This document shows, in pieces, positions 7,815-16,609 of a stretch of 64,000 bases of DNA; within the stretch, counting starts at the first letter, position 1; each line of letters begins with the position of its first letter. Origin of the DNA: Halorubrum alkaliphilum (GTDB lineage: Archaea > Halobacteriota > Halobacteria > Halobacteriales > Haloferacaceae); assembly GCF_017873815.1 (NCBI RefSeq), contig NZ_JAGGKQ010000011.1, positions 1 to 64,000 of the forward strand. Direction: 5' to 3'. The notes beneath the pieces are model-generated. The model had not been told where the DNA came from. It saw only the letters and a list, made by a program, of their open reading frames with translations, and did no database searches. Made by a program: the position numbers and the translations under genes.

Positions 7815-9035
7815 TCACGTCGCGAGCAACGACTCGATGTACTGGCCGACGTGGTCGTCCATTCGCCGTTTGAACCCGTTCTGTCGTGCGAGCCGATCGA
7901 TCTCTCGGGCGACGTACGTGCCGTACTGGACCGCCTTCTTGTCCGCGCTCCACACCGGCTCGGGGAGACGTTGGGCCGCGGTTCGACGAAGCGCGACCTT
8001 CCGTTGGTCGGGGGTAGCGAGGAGTTCGCCGGGCAGTCGGAGCGCGGCGTCGACGACGCGGTCGTCCAACAGCGGTGCGAGGGGCTCGACCCCGGCGGCA
8101 CGCAGCGCGAGGACGTCGCGTTCGAGCTGGGCGGGTAGCGTGTGGACGGTCTCGGTGCGCGCACCCCGGACGGTGTCGGCGTCGACGCGGTGGTCCTCGG
8201 CCGGTTCGACCACCTTGCTGTACCCGCCGAACAGCTCGTCCGCTCCCTGTCCGACCGCGAGTCGGTCGACCCCGTCGTCCGCGGCGGCCTCCGCGGTCAG
8301 GTACAGCGGGACGGCGATGTTCAGGTCCATGGGGTTCCGGCGGCCCGTCGCGGCCGCGATCTCGGGGATCACCCGGCGGAGATCCTCGTGTGTGATCTCG
8401 ACGACACGTACGTCGAGACTCATGGTCTCCGCGGCCGCGCGTGCGGCGGCGACGTCGTGACACGCCTCGAAGCCGGCGACGTAACACGGTGCGTCGGGGA
8501 CCGCGCTCGCGACGAGCCCGGAGTCGACGCCACCGGAAAAGGCGACCGCGAGCCGCCCGTCGGAGTCCGTCCCGGTGTCGGTTCCGGGGCCGGATCCGAG
8601 GTCGACCAGCGCCCCGTCGATCGCGTCGTCGACGGCCGTCTGCGCGACGGCCGGATCGTCGGGCCCCGACGTCTGGAGCGACCAGATCCGCCGGATCTCC
8701 GGGCCGGCTCCGGGATCGACCCCGGTACCCGTCTCTGCGTCCGACACGACCGACCCTGCCGGAACCGCCACGGGATCGTCGAGTCCCGTCAGGTCAAACC
8801 CCCACGCGCTGGACCGGATCGGGTCGTCAGCGTCGCGCTCGACGAAGAGGGGTTGTCGTCCGAGGACGTCGCGGACGAGCACCGGGGCGATTTCGTCCGG
8901 CGGATCCGCGAGCAGTCCGGCGAACCCGCACGTTCCGGGGAAGGGGTCCCCCGTCCGGATCGCGTCGGCGACGAGCGCGGCGGACGCGCCGCGGAGTCGG
9001 TCGTTGGGTTCGGCATCAACGGTCTCGTCGCTCAC
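7815..9035 (-). CDS. Asparagine synthase-like PP-loop ATPase
   Basis: A 406-residue protein. Its C-terminal half is an asparagine synthase domain with the ATP-pyrophosphatase loop SGGVDS at 167-172 and the family motif GQGADELFGGY. The N-terminal 150 residues resemble a reduced glutamine-amidotransferase domain (GFAGLLADPP) without the usual catalytic N-terminal Cys. An ammonia-dependent or non-canonical amidation is therefore more likely than glutamine-dependent asparagine synthesis. The GTG at 9035 is preferred because longer frames overlap the PHP gene. That gene ends 16 bases upstream in the same direction, suggesting co-transcription. Confidence 0.8.
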   Translation of the reverse strand: MSDETVDAEPNDRLRGASAALVADAIRTGDPFPGTCGFAGLLADPPDEIAPVLVRDVLGRQPLFVERDADDPIRSSAWGFDLTGLDDPVAVPAGSVVSDAETGTGVDPGAGPEIRRIWSLQTSGPDDPAVAQTAVDDAIDGALVDLGSGPGTDTGTDSDGRLAVAFSGGVDSGLVASAVPDAPCYVAGFEACHDVAAARAAAETMSLDVRVVEITHEDLRRVIPEIAAATGRRNPMDLNIAVPLYLTAEAAADDGVDRLAVGQGADELFGGYSKVVEPAEDHRVDADTVRGARTETVHTLPAQLERDVLALRAAGVEPLAPLLDDRVVDAALRLPGELLATPDQRKVALRRTAAQRLPEPVWSADKKAVQYGTYVAREIDRLARQNGFKRRMDDHVGQYIESLLAT

Positions 9036-9051
9036 GACTCGACCACCCGAA

Positions 9052-9735
9052 TCACCTGAGCCCGTTGACGGCCCGGAAGGCGCGTCGTTTCGCCCCGCCG
9101 GCGAACTGGCGGATCGAGACGCGCCACGGCGTCCGCTTGCCAACGACGCTTGTCCGCCCGTCAGCGATCGCGGACAGGATCGCCTCCGCGGAACGGTCGT
9201 CCGCGCCGACCTCGGTGACCGCCTGCCCGACCATTTCGGAGATGTGCGCGTCGCTGCCGGCGGTCATCGGGAGGTTCCGCCGGATCGCAAACTTCTCCGC
9301 CTGTCGGTTCGAGCGCCCGGTGAACAGCCGGGAGTTATACACCTCGATGGCGTCCGCGCTCGCGAGCTGCTCGTCCGTGATATGCGCGGCGACGCCGTGG
9401 CGCGACTTCTGGAAGGGATGGGGGATCACGGCGATCCCGCCCTGAGCGTGGATCCGGTCGAGCGTCTCATCGAAGGGGAGCCCGCTCTCGACGATCTCGT
9501 CGATACCGAACGCGAGCACGTGGCCGGCCGCACACGTTACCTCCATGCCGACGATACCGACGAGTCCGTAGTCGGCGGCCATCTCGGCCGCCTCGATGCT
9601 GGCGTCGATCTCGTCGTGGTCCGTGACGGCGAGCGCGTCGAGCCCGACCGCGGCCGCCTGCTCCAAGAGGAGTTCGACCGGGTCGCGCCCGTCGTGGGAC
9701 AGCTCGGAGTGGGTATGCAGCTCGACCGATAACAC
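9052..9735 (-). CDS. PHP-domain metal-dependent phosphoesterase
   Basis: A 227-residue protein starting MLSVELHTHSELSHDGRDP. It carries the PHP metal-ligand motifs: HTH near the N-terminus, VTDHDE, the IPHPFQ histidine and GSDAH. The family hydrolyses phosphate esters at a trinuclear metal site; the substrate is unknown. A PHP-associated C-terminal segment follows (KRTPWRVSIRQ). The GTG at 9735 places the first motif at the N-terminus, as usual; an ATG at 9789 would add 18 residues. It heads a two-gene unit with the asparagine synthase-like gene. Confidence 0.85.
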   Translation of the reverse strand: MLSVELHTHSELSHDGRDPVELLLEQAAAVGLDALAVTDHDEIDASIEAAEMAADYGLVGIVGMEVTCAAGHVLAFGIDEIVESGLPFDETLDRIHAQGGIAVIPHPFQKSRHGVAAHITDEQLASADAIEVYNSRLFTGRSNRQAEKFAIRRNLPMTAGSDAHISEMVGQAVTEVGADDRSAEAILSAIADGRTSVVGKRTPWRVSIRQFAGGAKRRAFRAVNGLR

Positions 9736-9828
9736 GGGTGTTCGTTCGTGGCTAGCAGTAAAAAGCGACCCGGTACGACGCGCGAACATGGCCGGGGATT
9801 GATACGGTCTGCCGGTAAACCGATAGGC

Positions 9829-10215
9829 ATGGTCTCCCGCGATACGAAGGTCCACCTCGGAACCGTCGGGATCACCCTTCTGGTCCTTTTGAGTGTTGAG
9901 TACGCCGGACTGCTGCCGGAGTCCGAGTCCACGATAGGAGTCATTGCTCTCGCGTCGTACGGCGCGATATTCGGCGGCGCACACCTCTATCTCGCGATCC
10001 GCGGCGACGACGGGATGGTGCCGGCGGCGGCGCGGTGGCGGTACGTCGCGACGCTCGCCGTCGTGTTGGTGGCAGGGGTCGTCTACGTCGTTGCCGGCAG
10101 TGTCGTCGTCGGTCCGGTCACCATCGGGACGGTCGCACTTGCCGTCGCCGGCGTCGCGGCTGCCACGTACCTCGTGACCGAGTCGATCGACGCGTATCGG
10201 TCGTCGTCGGTATAA
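9829..10215 (+). CDS. Four-helix integral membrane protein, unknown function
   Basis: 128 residues with hydrophobic segments at about 12-28, 38-56, 72-92 and 96-118 and short acidic loops (RGDDGM). No catalytic residues or named family are recognised. Transcribed divergently from the PHP gene. The ATG at 9829 starts MVSRDTKVHLGTVGI; upstream sequence in frame is basic and low in hydrophobicity, so it is probably not coding. Confidence 0.65.
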   Translation: MVSRDTKVHLGTVGITLLVLLSVEYAGLLPESESTIGVIALASYGAIFGGAHLYLAIRGDDGMVPAAARWRYVATLAVVLVAGVVYVVAGSVVVGPVTIGTVALAVAGVAAATYLVTESIDAYRSSSV

Positions 10216-10282
10216 GTCATTGCTGGCGCGGTGAACACGTCCGAAGCCCTCGGCTACCCCGTCGAGTCCGACCCTACACCAA

Positions 10283-10403
10283 AACCGCACCGCACCTCAC
10301 GCCTCCCCAGCCTCGTCGGGCGGCCTCGCTTCGCTTCGGCCGCCCGACTCCCTCGCGGTCCGCTCGCGCCCTGATAAGGGCGCTCGCGGGCGCGCCCGTT
10401 ATC
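10283..10403 (+). repeat. Structured intergenic repeat, copy A
   Basis: A conserved box ending CTCCCCAGCCTCG (10303-10315) is followed by a hairpin: TCGGGCGGCC (10316-10325) and GGCCGCCCGA (10338-10347) with a 12-base loop. Next comes the box CTCCCTCGCG (10348-10357). A second hairpin GCGCCCT/AGGGCGC (10366-10383) competes with a longer pairing of CTGATAA and TTATCAG. Related copies are at 40.45 kb and 50.65 kb; the boxes are conserved, while the stem sequence differs and both arms change together. The rest of 10216-10789 holds no convincing gene. Confidence 0.75.
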
Positions 10404-10416
10404 AGATCCGGATGAG

Positions 10417-10522
10417 GTCGACGTGGCGGAAGCCGGGACCGCATCGTCGACGTGGCGGAAGCCGGGACCGCATCGTCGACGTGGCGGAAGCCGGACCGCA
10501 TCGTCGACGTGGCGGAATCGGA
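10417..10522. repeat. Tandem repeat, about 29 bp, 3.6 copies
   Basis: Units starting GTCGACGTGGCGGAAGCC begin at 10417, 10446, 10475 and 10503. The third unit has lost one base and the last is partial and diverged. The array directly follows structured repeat copy A and precedes the rps15 promoter region. It is noncoding as far as can be seen. Confidence 0.8.
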
Positions 10523-10789
10523 AGTGCGTCGACCCACAAGAACACCCTTAAGAGGAGTGACGGCGAGTGGTTTCATGGGAACAGCACAGCTGCGGATCCG
10601 ACGCGCCGGGGTCTTTTCGCCCACGGCTTGGGAACGTAGCAGTGCACCGCCGCCTCCGACGACGGGGCCGAGGCGTCCGCTCGCGCGGTCGTCTCCCGAA
10701 GTCGCTCGCGTTCGCGAGCGGTTTCGGTCACGCCCCCTCGCGCGGAGTCGCGGTCACGTCTCGCGGTTGTGCCGTTCCAATTTACAACA

Positions 10790-11257
10790 ATGGCACGAAT
10801 GCACACGCGCCGTCGCGGGTCGTCCGGTTCGGACAACCCGGCGACGGACGAGAACCCGGAGTGGAGCGACGTCGACGCCGAGGATATCGAGTCCCGCGTC
10901 GTCGAACTGGCAGAACAGGGCCACGATCCCAGCGTCATCGGCATCAAACTCCGTGACGAGGGCGTCAAGGGCGTCCCGATCCCGGACGTCAAGCTGGCGA
11001 CCGGCAAGAAACTCACCGAGATCCTCGAGGACCACGACGCGGACGCCGACGTTCCCGAGGACATCCGCAGCTTGATGGCCCGCGCGATCCGGCTGCGCGA
11101 GCACATGGCCGACAACGGACAGGACCACCAGAACAAGCGCGCGCTACAGAACACGGAAGCGAAGATCCGCCGCCTTGCGGACTACTACCGCGGCGACGAA
11201 CTCGACGAGGAGTTCAGGTACACCTACGAGAACGCCGTCGAGCTGCTGGAAGAGTAA
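10790..11257 (+). CDS. rps15: 30S ribosomal protein uS15
   Basis: 155 residues, starting MARMHTRRRGSSGSDNP, with the archaeal S15 N-terminal extension and the C-terminal S15 helices (LREHMADNGQDHQNKRALQN, then KIRRLADYYR). It binds 16S rRNA in the platform of the small subunit. It is first in the rps15-recJ-like-pcc1-rps3ae cluster that is conserved in haloarchaea. The ATG at 10790 matches the archaeal N-terminus; an in-frame ATG at 10769 adds seven residues unlike the family. Confidence 0.95.
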   Translation: MARMHTRRRGSSGSDNPATDENPEWSDVDAEDIESRVVELAEQGHDPSVIGIKLRDEGVKGVPIPDVKLATGKKLTEILEDHDADADVPEDIRSLMARAIRLREHMADNGQDHQNKRALQNTEAKIRRLADYYRGDELDEEFRYTYENAVELLEE

Positions 11258-11285
11258 TCCGATACACACACCGATCATCCCACTC

Positions 11286-12449
11286 GTGACCGAAACCGCA
11301 ACCGCCACGCCCACGCCCGACGCGCTCGCCAGCGTCCTCGCCGACGCGCCGTTCGTCCGGCTCGTCGCGACCGACGACGGCGACGCGGTCGCGGCCACGG
11401 GGCTGCTCGCCGGAGCGCTCCGGGAGCGTGCGGTGCCGTTTCAGGCGCGAGTCTCGCGTGACCCCCTCCCCGAGACGGGCGACGACGAGGTCGCGGTGAC
11501 GGTCGGCGTCGATGCCGGCCCGCACTCGCTCCCGGGAGGGGGCTGCCCGGCGAGCACGACCGCCTTCGCGGTCGCTCGCGAACTGGGCGTCGATCCCGAC
11601 CCGGTGGTCGCGCTGGCCGGCGGCGTCGCTGCGGGGTCGATCCCCGGCACCGACGGCACGGGCGACGCGCTCGAAGCCGCCGAGCGCGCCGCCGACGTTA
11701 CGAGACGTCCCGGTGTCGGGATCCCGTGTGTGGATCTCGCGGACGGACTCTCGGCCTCGACGCTGCTCCGAACGCCGTACTCCGGCGATCCGGAGGCGAC
11801 GCGGGCGACGATCGCGACGCTCGGCCTCCCGGCGACGCTCGACGAGGACGCGCACCGACGACTCGCGTCGTTGGTCGCCGTCGACGTCGCGGCCGCGGAG
11901 GGGGCGAGCGATCGGGCGGCCTCGGCGGTCGAGCGCGCGCTCCGACCGTACGCGATCGCCAGCACGACGCCGGGCGCTCCGTTCGAGACGGTCGGCGGCT
12001 ACGCAGACGTCCTCGACGTCCTCGCGCGCGAGGAGCCGGGAGTCGGCGTCGCGCTGGCGATCGCGACCGACCCCGGAGACGGGCTCGTGAGCGCCGCTCG
12101 CGACGCGTGGCGCGCCCACGGACTGGCGGCACATCGCGCGCTCGACGCGGCGACGACCGGCCGATACGACGGCTGTGTCGTCGCCCGGGTCGACGCGCCC
12201 GCGTCGACGATTCCCACGATCGCCCGGATCGTCCGGGACTTCCGGTCGCCGGAGCCGGTCGCGGTCGTTCTCGACGAGTCGTCGGGGCGGATCGCGGCGG
12301 CCGCGACCGAGTCGATGGGGCTCGGCGATGTCTGCCGGTCGGTCGCCGCCGAACTCGGCGGCGAGGGCTGGGGGGCGGACGCACGCGGCGGAGTCGATAC
12401 GACGGCCGACCCGACGGACGCCCTCGCGGCGCTCCGGGAGGCACTATGA
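11286..12449 (+). CDS. RecJ/DHH-superfamily protein with degenerate active site
   Basis: 387 residues in the genomic slot of archaeal RecJ-like (GAN, GINS-associated nuclease) proteins, between rps15 and pcc1. The DHH-type fold is suggested by an N-terminal Rossmann-like segment (FVRLVATDDGDAVAATGLL), a VTVGVDAGPHS segment at the DHH position and a DHHA1-like Gly/Ala-rich C-terminus. The metal-binding DHH triad is not visible: the sequence has DAGPHS instead. It may be a non-catalytic replisome or recombination factor. The GTG at 11286 follows rps15 by 28 bases; the stop overlaps the pcc1 start (ATGA). Confidence 0.7.
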   Translation: MTETATATPTPDALASVLADAPFVRLVATDDGDAVAATGLLAGALRERAVPFQARVSRDPLPETGDDEVAVTVGVDAGPHSLPGGGCPASTTAFAVARELGVDPDPVVALAGGVAAGSIPGTDGTGDALEAAERAADVTRRPGVGIPCVDLADGLSASTLLRTPYSGDPEATRATIATLGLPATLDEDAHRRLASLVAVDVAAAEGASDRAASAVERALRPYAIASTTPGAPFETVGGYADVLDVLAREEPGVGVALAIATDPGDGLVSAARDAWRAHGLAAHRALDAATTGRYDGCVVARVDAPASTIPTIARIVRDFRSPEPVAVVLDESSGRIAAAATESMGLGDVCRSVAAELGGEGWGADARGGVDTTADPTDALAALREAL

Positions 12450-12799
12450 GCGACGATCCCAAGGGATCCGAGACGACGGCAGACCCGACGGAGCGGTCGG
12501 AGCCGACGCGGACCGCGACGGTTCACACGACTCACGCGGACGCGGGGGTCGTCGCAGCCGCGCTCGCGCCCGACGACACCGAGTCGATGTCGGTTGCCGT
12601 CGACGGCGACACGATCGAGGCGCGGATCGAACGACCCACGACCGGCGGAGTTCGGTCGACGGTCGACGACTACATCGTGAACTTGCGGGTCGCTGACCGG
12701 GTGATCGAGAGCACGGAGACGAACGGGGAGACGACGAACGAGGAGACGACGAACGCGACGAACACGAACGCGAACGACACCACCTATACCAACACATGA
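12446..12799 (+). CDS. pcc1: KEOPS complex subunit Pcc1
   Basis: 117 residues. The core (ATVHTTHADAGVVAAALAPD, then IEARIERPTTGGVRSTVDDY and NLRVADRVI) matches Pcc1, the dimerisation subunit of KEOPS, which makes the t6A37 modification of tRNAs. The last 25 residues are a low-complexity Asn/Thr/Glu tail, outside the usual Pcc1 fold. The start overlaps the recJ-like stop and the stop overlaps the rps3ae start, both as ATGA, so translation is probably coupled. Confidence 0.9.
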   Translation: MSDDPKGSETTADPTERSEPTRTATVHTTHADAGVVAAALAPDDTESMSVAVDGDTIEARIERPTTGGVRSTVDDYIVNLRVADRVIESTETNGETTNEETTNATNTNANDTTYTNT

Positions 12800-13440
12800 G
12801 CGAACGATCAGTATCCAAGAGCAGAGGACAGAAGCGCTGGTACGACGTACTGGCACCGGAACAGTTCGACCGACAGGTTCTCGGCGAGACGCTCGCCGAG
12901 GAGCCCGACCAAGTGGTCGGCCGAACGATCACGACCACGCTGGGCGAACTCACCGGCGACTCCGGCGCGAACAACACGAAGCTCACGTTCAAGATCACGG
13001 ACGTGGGCAGCGACACGGCCTACACCGAGTTCGTCACGTACGAACTCACGCGCGATTACCTGCGCTCGCTCGTCCGCCGCGGTGCCTCGAAGGTCGAGGC
13101 GTCGATCACGGTTGTGACGACCGACGACTACCGGATCCGCGTCCAGCCCGTCGCGCTGACGACGAAGAAGGCAGATCGCTCACAGGAGAAGGCGATCCGC
13201 CGCGTCATGATCGACAAGGTCCACGCCGCCGCCGAGGAACGCACCTTCGAGGCGTTCGTGGACGCGATCATCGACGGCAACCTCTCGTCGGCCATCTACG
13301 GCGAGGCGAAGACGATCTATCCGCTGCGTCGCGTCGAAGTCCAGAAGCTGACCCTCGAAGCGCGCCCCGCGGAGATCGCCGCCGAGGAGGAGGCGGCCGT
13401 CGATGTCGACGCCGACGAAGTGGCCGTCGACGACGAGTAA
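12796..13440 (+). CDS. rps3ae: 30S ribosomal protein eS1 (S3Ae)
   Basis: 214 residues starting MSERSVSKSRGQKRWYDVLA, with the eS1 pattern (GRTITTTLGELTGD, FVTYELTRDYLRSLVRR, then YPLRRVEVQK) and an acidic tail. It is located at the mRNA exit of the small subunit. Last gene of the cluster; its ATG overlaps the pcc1 stop. Confidence 0.95.
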   Translation: MSERSVSKSRGQKRWYDVLAPEQFDRQVLGETLAEEPDQVVGRTITTTLGELTGDSGANNTKLTFKITDVGSDTAYTEFVTYELTRDYLRSLVRRGASKVEASITVVTTDDYRIRVQPVALTTKKADRSQEKAIRRVMIDKVHAAAEERTFEAFVDAIIDGNLSSAIYGEAKTIYPLRRVEVQKLTLEARPAEIAAEEEAAVDVDADEVAVDDE

Positions 13441-13612
13441 CGACCGTCCGAGCGAACCGCAGTTCTCCGTTTATTAGTCGCGTAGCGGCGTCGCTGGAAT
13501 AGTGTGGGAATCAGCGCGGCGGCGCGCGCCCCCAAGCGCCTTATAAATAAGCGACTGGGGCGTTTGCGGTGTTCACCGCCGACCGACGGACGACCAGCTA
13601 TATGAGATCGCT

Positions 13613-14143
13613 TCACTCCACCTCCCGCGTCAACTGCTCGCGGTACGGCTCGAACCCCTGCTTTTCGTAGAACGCCCTCGCTCGGTCGTTGTCGACGGCC
13701 ACGTCGAGGCGCATCTCCGTACAGCTGTGATCGCGGGCGTCGGCCGCGGCGCGCTCGATCAGTCGATCGGCAAGGCCGGATCCGCGATACGGCTCCCTGA
13801 CGTAGAGGTCGCCGACGACGAGTCGATCGGGACGGTCGAAGACGGGTGAGCACTCGTCGACACTCGTCAGGACGTGGCCGGTCAGTTCGATGTCGGGGTG
13901 TGTAGGGGATGCGGTCGCCGGGTCGAGGCCGTCGCTCTCGACGACGACCCACGCACGGTTCCCCTCAGCTTCGAACCGTTCGCGATAGAACTCGACGTTC
14001 TCTTCGATCAGTTCCTCGTCGGGGCGGTCCGCCAGCGCGTGTGCGTCAACGCTGGCTGCGAGTTCACGGTGATACGGAAGCCATAGCTCAGCGACAAAGC
14101 GTCGGAGAGCCGCCTCGGTCACCGGGAGTCGTCGGATCTCCAT
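13613..14143 (-). CDS. GNAT-family N-acetyltransferase
   Basis: 176 residues with a C-terminal GNAT acetyl-CoA-binding motif (VREPYRGSGLADRLIERAA; the R-x-x-G-x-G/A loop) and the conserved end NDRARAFYEKQGFEPY. The N-terminal part contains an aromatic segment (LWLPYHRELAA) that probably shapes the acceptor site. The substrate is unknown. Monocistronic; the 172-bp gap to rps3ae holds a TATA-like CTTATAAATA and no gene. Confidence 0.85.
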   Translation of the reverse strand: MEIRRLPVTEAALRRFVAELWLPYHRELAASVDAHALADRPDEELIEENVEFYRERFEAEGNRAWVVVESDGLDPATASPTHPDIELTGHVLTSVDECSPVFDRPDRLVVGDLYVREPYRGSGLADRLIERAAADARDHSCTEMRLDVAVDNDRARAFYEKQGFEPYREQLTREVE

Positions 14144-14249
14144 ACGGCGTTCGTCTCGGGGGTGGACGAAAATTGTCCGGGATCGAGGTCCGACCCCGTG
14201 GGACCGAACCCGTCCGAACCGAAACCGTACGAGACCGAGATCGCGCCGG

Positions 14250-14765
14250 CTACGCGTTCGGTGGCGTGACGAGGGGCTCGATCTCCTCGTGGTCGAACCG
14301 GGCGAGGATCTCGCCGTCGATCGTTTTGAAGTAACTGGGGAGAACGCCCGCCTCGGCGGCCGACTCGGACATCCCCTGTGCCATCGTCATGTCGTACGAA
14401 CAGGGGACGAGGATCGCCCGGTGTCCCTCGGGGTCGATGAGCTCGATAACGACGAACATGACCCCGTCGACGGACGTCCCGTACACGAGGTACTCGGAGA
14501 ACGCGTCCGAGTCGTACGCCTCGGTGAACCGGTCGGCGAAGTTGTTCGGGAGCACGTGCATCAGACCGAACCGGTCGTGGTCGTTCATATCCGTGCTGAC
14601 CGTGTCGGTGTGGGCGGCCATGACGTACGTCGCCTCCCACCCGTCCTCGCGCCGGTCGTCAGCCAGCATTTGCGCCTCTTCGAGGGTCCGTTTCCACGCC
14701 TCGGTGTGTCCCTCGCCGAGGCTCTGCCGACGGCTGACGAACCGATCGACTTCTTCTGATGCCAT
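14250..14765 (-). CDS. Haloarchaeal protein of unknown function (171 aa)
   Basis: A soluble acidic protein starting MASEEVDRFVSRRQSLGEGH. It contains an N-terminal helix, a segment with HTDTV and a C-terminal predicted alpha/beta part (YGTSVDGVMFVVIELIDPEG). No catalytic motif or transmembrane segment is visible. Its even acidic composition and codon use argue for a genuine gene. The function is not recognised. Confidence 0.7.
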   Translation of the reverse strand: MASEEVDRFVSRRQSLGEGHTEAWKRTLEEAQMLADDRREDGWEATYVMAAHTDTVSTDMNDHDRFGLMHVLPNNFADRFTEAYDSDAFSEYLVYGTSVDGVMFVVIELIDPEGHRAILVPCSYDMTMAQGMSESAAEAGVLPSYFKTIDGEILARFDHEEIEPLVTPPNA

Positions 14766-14820
14766 CGTTGTGTGCCCCTCGTCGGGGGCACGGCATAACT
14801 CTTTTCGAGGACGTTCGAAC

Positions 14821-15228
14821 TCAGACGACGCCGAACCCGACTTCCATGACCAGCGAGACGAGGAGCGTGAGCACCCCGGCGAGGAACGTCTTCCCCGCCG
14901 GTCGGACCCGGTCCGTCGGCGGTGGAACGCGGATCCACCGAACCGGCGGCACCGCGCGAACGACCCGCTGGAATCGCGTTCGTCGAGTCCCCGACAGCGA
15001 CTCTCGCTCGGGATCCCTGCGCTTCGGCCACAGCCGGACCGTCGCGTAGCCGACGAGAAGCCAGCCGCCGAGAAACGTTAACGTCTTTCCGCGAACGAAC
15101 TCGCCGCCGGTCGCGATCCCGAGTACGATCGCGGTCGTCGTCACCACGACCGCGAGAACGAGCGCGTACCCCACCGCGTCGACCCACACGCGAAGCCGGT
15201 GCGATAGTCGGGCCGACGTGCCGGACAT
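14821..15228 (-). CDS. Membrane protein with three predicted helices, unknown function
   Basis: 135 residues. The start at 15228 (MSGTSARLSHRLRVWVDAVG) is chosen because a longer frame to 15279 overlaps the upstream ABC ATPase gene. Hydrophobic segments lie at about 19-37, 46-60 and 113-133, with a basic central loop (KRRDPERESLSGTRRTRFQR). It lies just downstream of the peptide ABC operon in the same direction with a one-base gap, so it may be co-transcribed. The function is unknown. Confidence 0.65.
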   Translation of the reverse strand: MSGTSARLSHRLRVWVDAVGYALVLAVVVTTTAIVLGIATGGEFVRGKTLTFLGGWLLVGYATVRLWPKRRDPERESLSGTRRTRFQRVVRAVPPVRWIRVPPPTDRVRPAGKTFLAGVLTLLVSLVMEVGFGVV

Positions 15229-15229
15229 G

Positions 15230-16609
15230 TCAGTGTCGGTCGTCGAGGACGGGTGCAGGTTCACGGAACCCGTCGTCATGACGGTGGCAGTAGCTCTTCC
15301 GGTCGTTCTCGCCCACGGTATAATACTCGGGATCTATCTCCTCGTCGCTCCCGTCGGGATCGACACCGTCACAGATGCTCCCGAACTCCTCGTCGAGGGC
15401 ATCGAGTGCGCGGCGTTCGTCGTGGTCGCCCGCGATGTCGGCGACGCGCTGGAGGACCTCTTCGGCCTCCGGCGGGACGTCGAGCCCGCCGAACAGCTCC
15501 TCGTACGTCTCGTCCATGGTCGCGAATCGCGTCTCCATGTCGAACCGTTCGCGGATCCGCTCACGGACCGATCGAGTAGCACGCATCCGTTCCCTGAGTA
15601 TCTCCCGTAGCGCGTTGATCCCGTCCCAGACGTCGTCGTCCAAGGCCTCGTACGCCTCCGGGCGTATCCGTGCCGGACACCGCGTGCTGAACGGGCAGCC
15701 GCTCGGTGGGTACCGCGGATTCGGCGGCGTCCCGTGAAGCGTGATCCGGTCGCGCCGTTGGGTCGGGTCGGGTCTCGGGATCGCCGACAGCAACGCGTGC
15801 GTGTACGGATTGGCCGGATCGTTGAACAGCTCCTCGGTCGGCCCGATCTCCATGATGTTCCCGAGGTACATCACCGCGACCCGGTCACAGATGTGCCGGA
15901 CAACTGAGAGGTCGTGTGCGATGAACAGATACGTGAGATCCAGTTCGTCCTGTAGCTCCTCAAGCAGGTTGATGATCTCCGCCTGTACCGAGACGTCGAG
16001 CGCGCTCACCGGCTCGTCGAGCACGATGAACTCCGGGTTGAGCGCGAGGGTCCGGGCAATCCCGATCCGCTGGCGCTGCCCGCCAGAGAACTGATGCGGA
16101 TACCTGAAGTAGTGTTCCGCCGCGAGCCCGACCTGATCGAGCAGTTTCTTCACGCGGTTCCGCCGCTCTCGGGGTGTCTTCCAGTCGTGTACGTCGAGCG
16201 GTTCCCGAACGATCTCCCCGATCGTCATCCGGTCGTTGAGGCTCGAATCGGGGTCCTGAAACACCATCTGGGCGTTCCGTCGCCACTCGTACAGCTGATC
16301 ACCGGTGAGCGAGGTGATGTCGGTGTCGTCGAACAACACCTCGCCACCGGTCGCTTCCTCCAACTGGATCAGCGTCCGACCGAGCGTCGTCTTGCCGCAG
16401 CCGGACTCGCCGACGAGCCCGAGGGTCTCGCCCCGATAGATGTCGAACGAGACGCCGTCGACCGCCTTGACCGGGGGGTTGTCGAACAGCCCGCCACCCT
16501 CGTAGTACGTCTTCAGGTCGCGGATGCTGACCATCGTGTCCCGACCTCGACTCCGTTCGTCGTCGTTCCGTTCCCCGTTCGGGGTGGTTTCGATCGTGTT
16601 TCCGCTCAT
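15230..16609 (-). CDS. dppF: Oligopeptide/dipeptide-type ABC transporter ATP-binding protein (DppF-like)
   Basis: 459 residues. Walker A GESGCGKT (67-74), Q-loop Q118, signature FSGGQRQR (174-181), Walker B VLDEP (196-200) and switch H232 show a complete ABC ATPase. The oligopeptide-type C-terminal cysteine motif (GCPFSTRCP) is present, but about 90 residues are inserted before the next cysteine. With the upstream DppD-like ATPase it would energise import through the two permeases. The start overlaps the dppD stop by four bases. An internal ATG (residue 26) could also start the conserved domain. Confidence 0.9.
   Translation of the reverse strand: MSGNTIETTPNGERNDDERSRGRDTMVSIRDLKTYYEGGGLFDNPPVKAVDGVSFDIYRGETLGLVGESGCGKTTLGRTLIQLEEATGGEVLFDDTDITSLTGDQLYEWRRNAQMVFQDPDSSLNDRMTIGEIVREPLDVHDWKTPRERRNRVKKLLDQVGLAAEHYFRYPHQFSGGQRQRIGIARTLALNPEFIVLDEPVSALDVSVQAEIINLLEELQDELDLTYLFIAHDLSVVRHICDRVAVMYLGNIMEIGPTEELFNDPANPYTHALLSAIPRPDPTQRRDRITLHGTPPNPRYPPSGCPFSTRCPARIRPEAYEALDDDVWDGINALREILRERMRATRSVRERIRERFDMETRFATMDETYEELFGGLDVPPEAEEVLQRVADIAGDHDERRALDALDEEFGSICDGVDPDGSDEEIDPEYYTVGENDRKSYCHRHDDGFREPAPVLDDRH

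Noticed and set aside
9036-9143. N-terminal extension of the asparagine synthase-like protein
   Set aside because: It would overlap the end of the PHP gene with low-complexity sequence. The GTG at 9035 gives a clean spacing.
9736-10290. N-terminal extension of the PHP protein up to 10290
   Set aside because: The extra residues are Arg-rich and overlap the divergent membrane-protein gene; the first metal motif sits at the N-terminus when starting at 9735.
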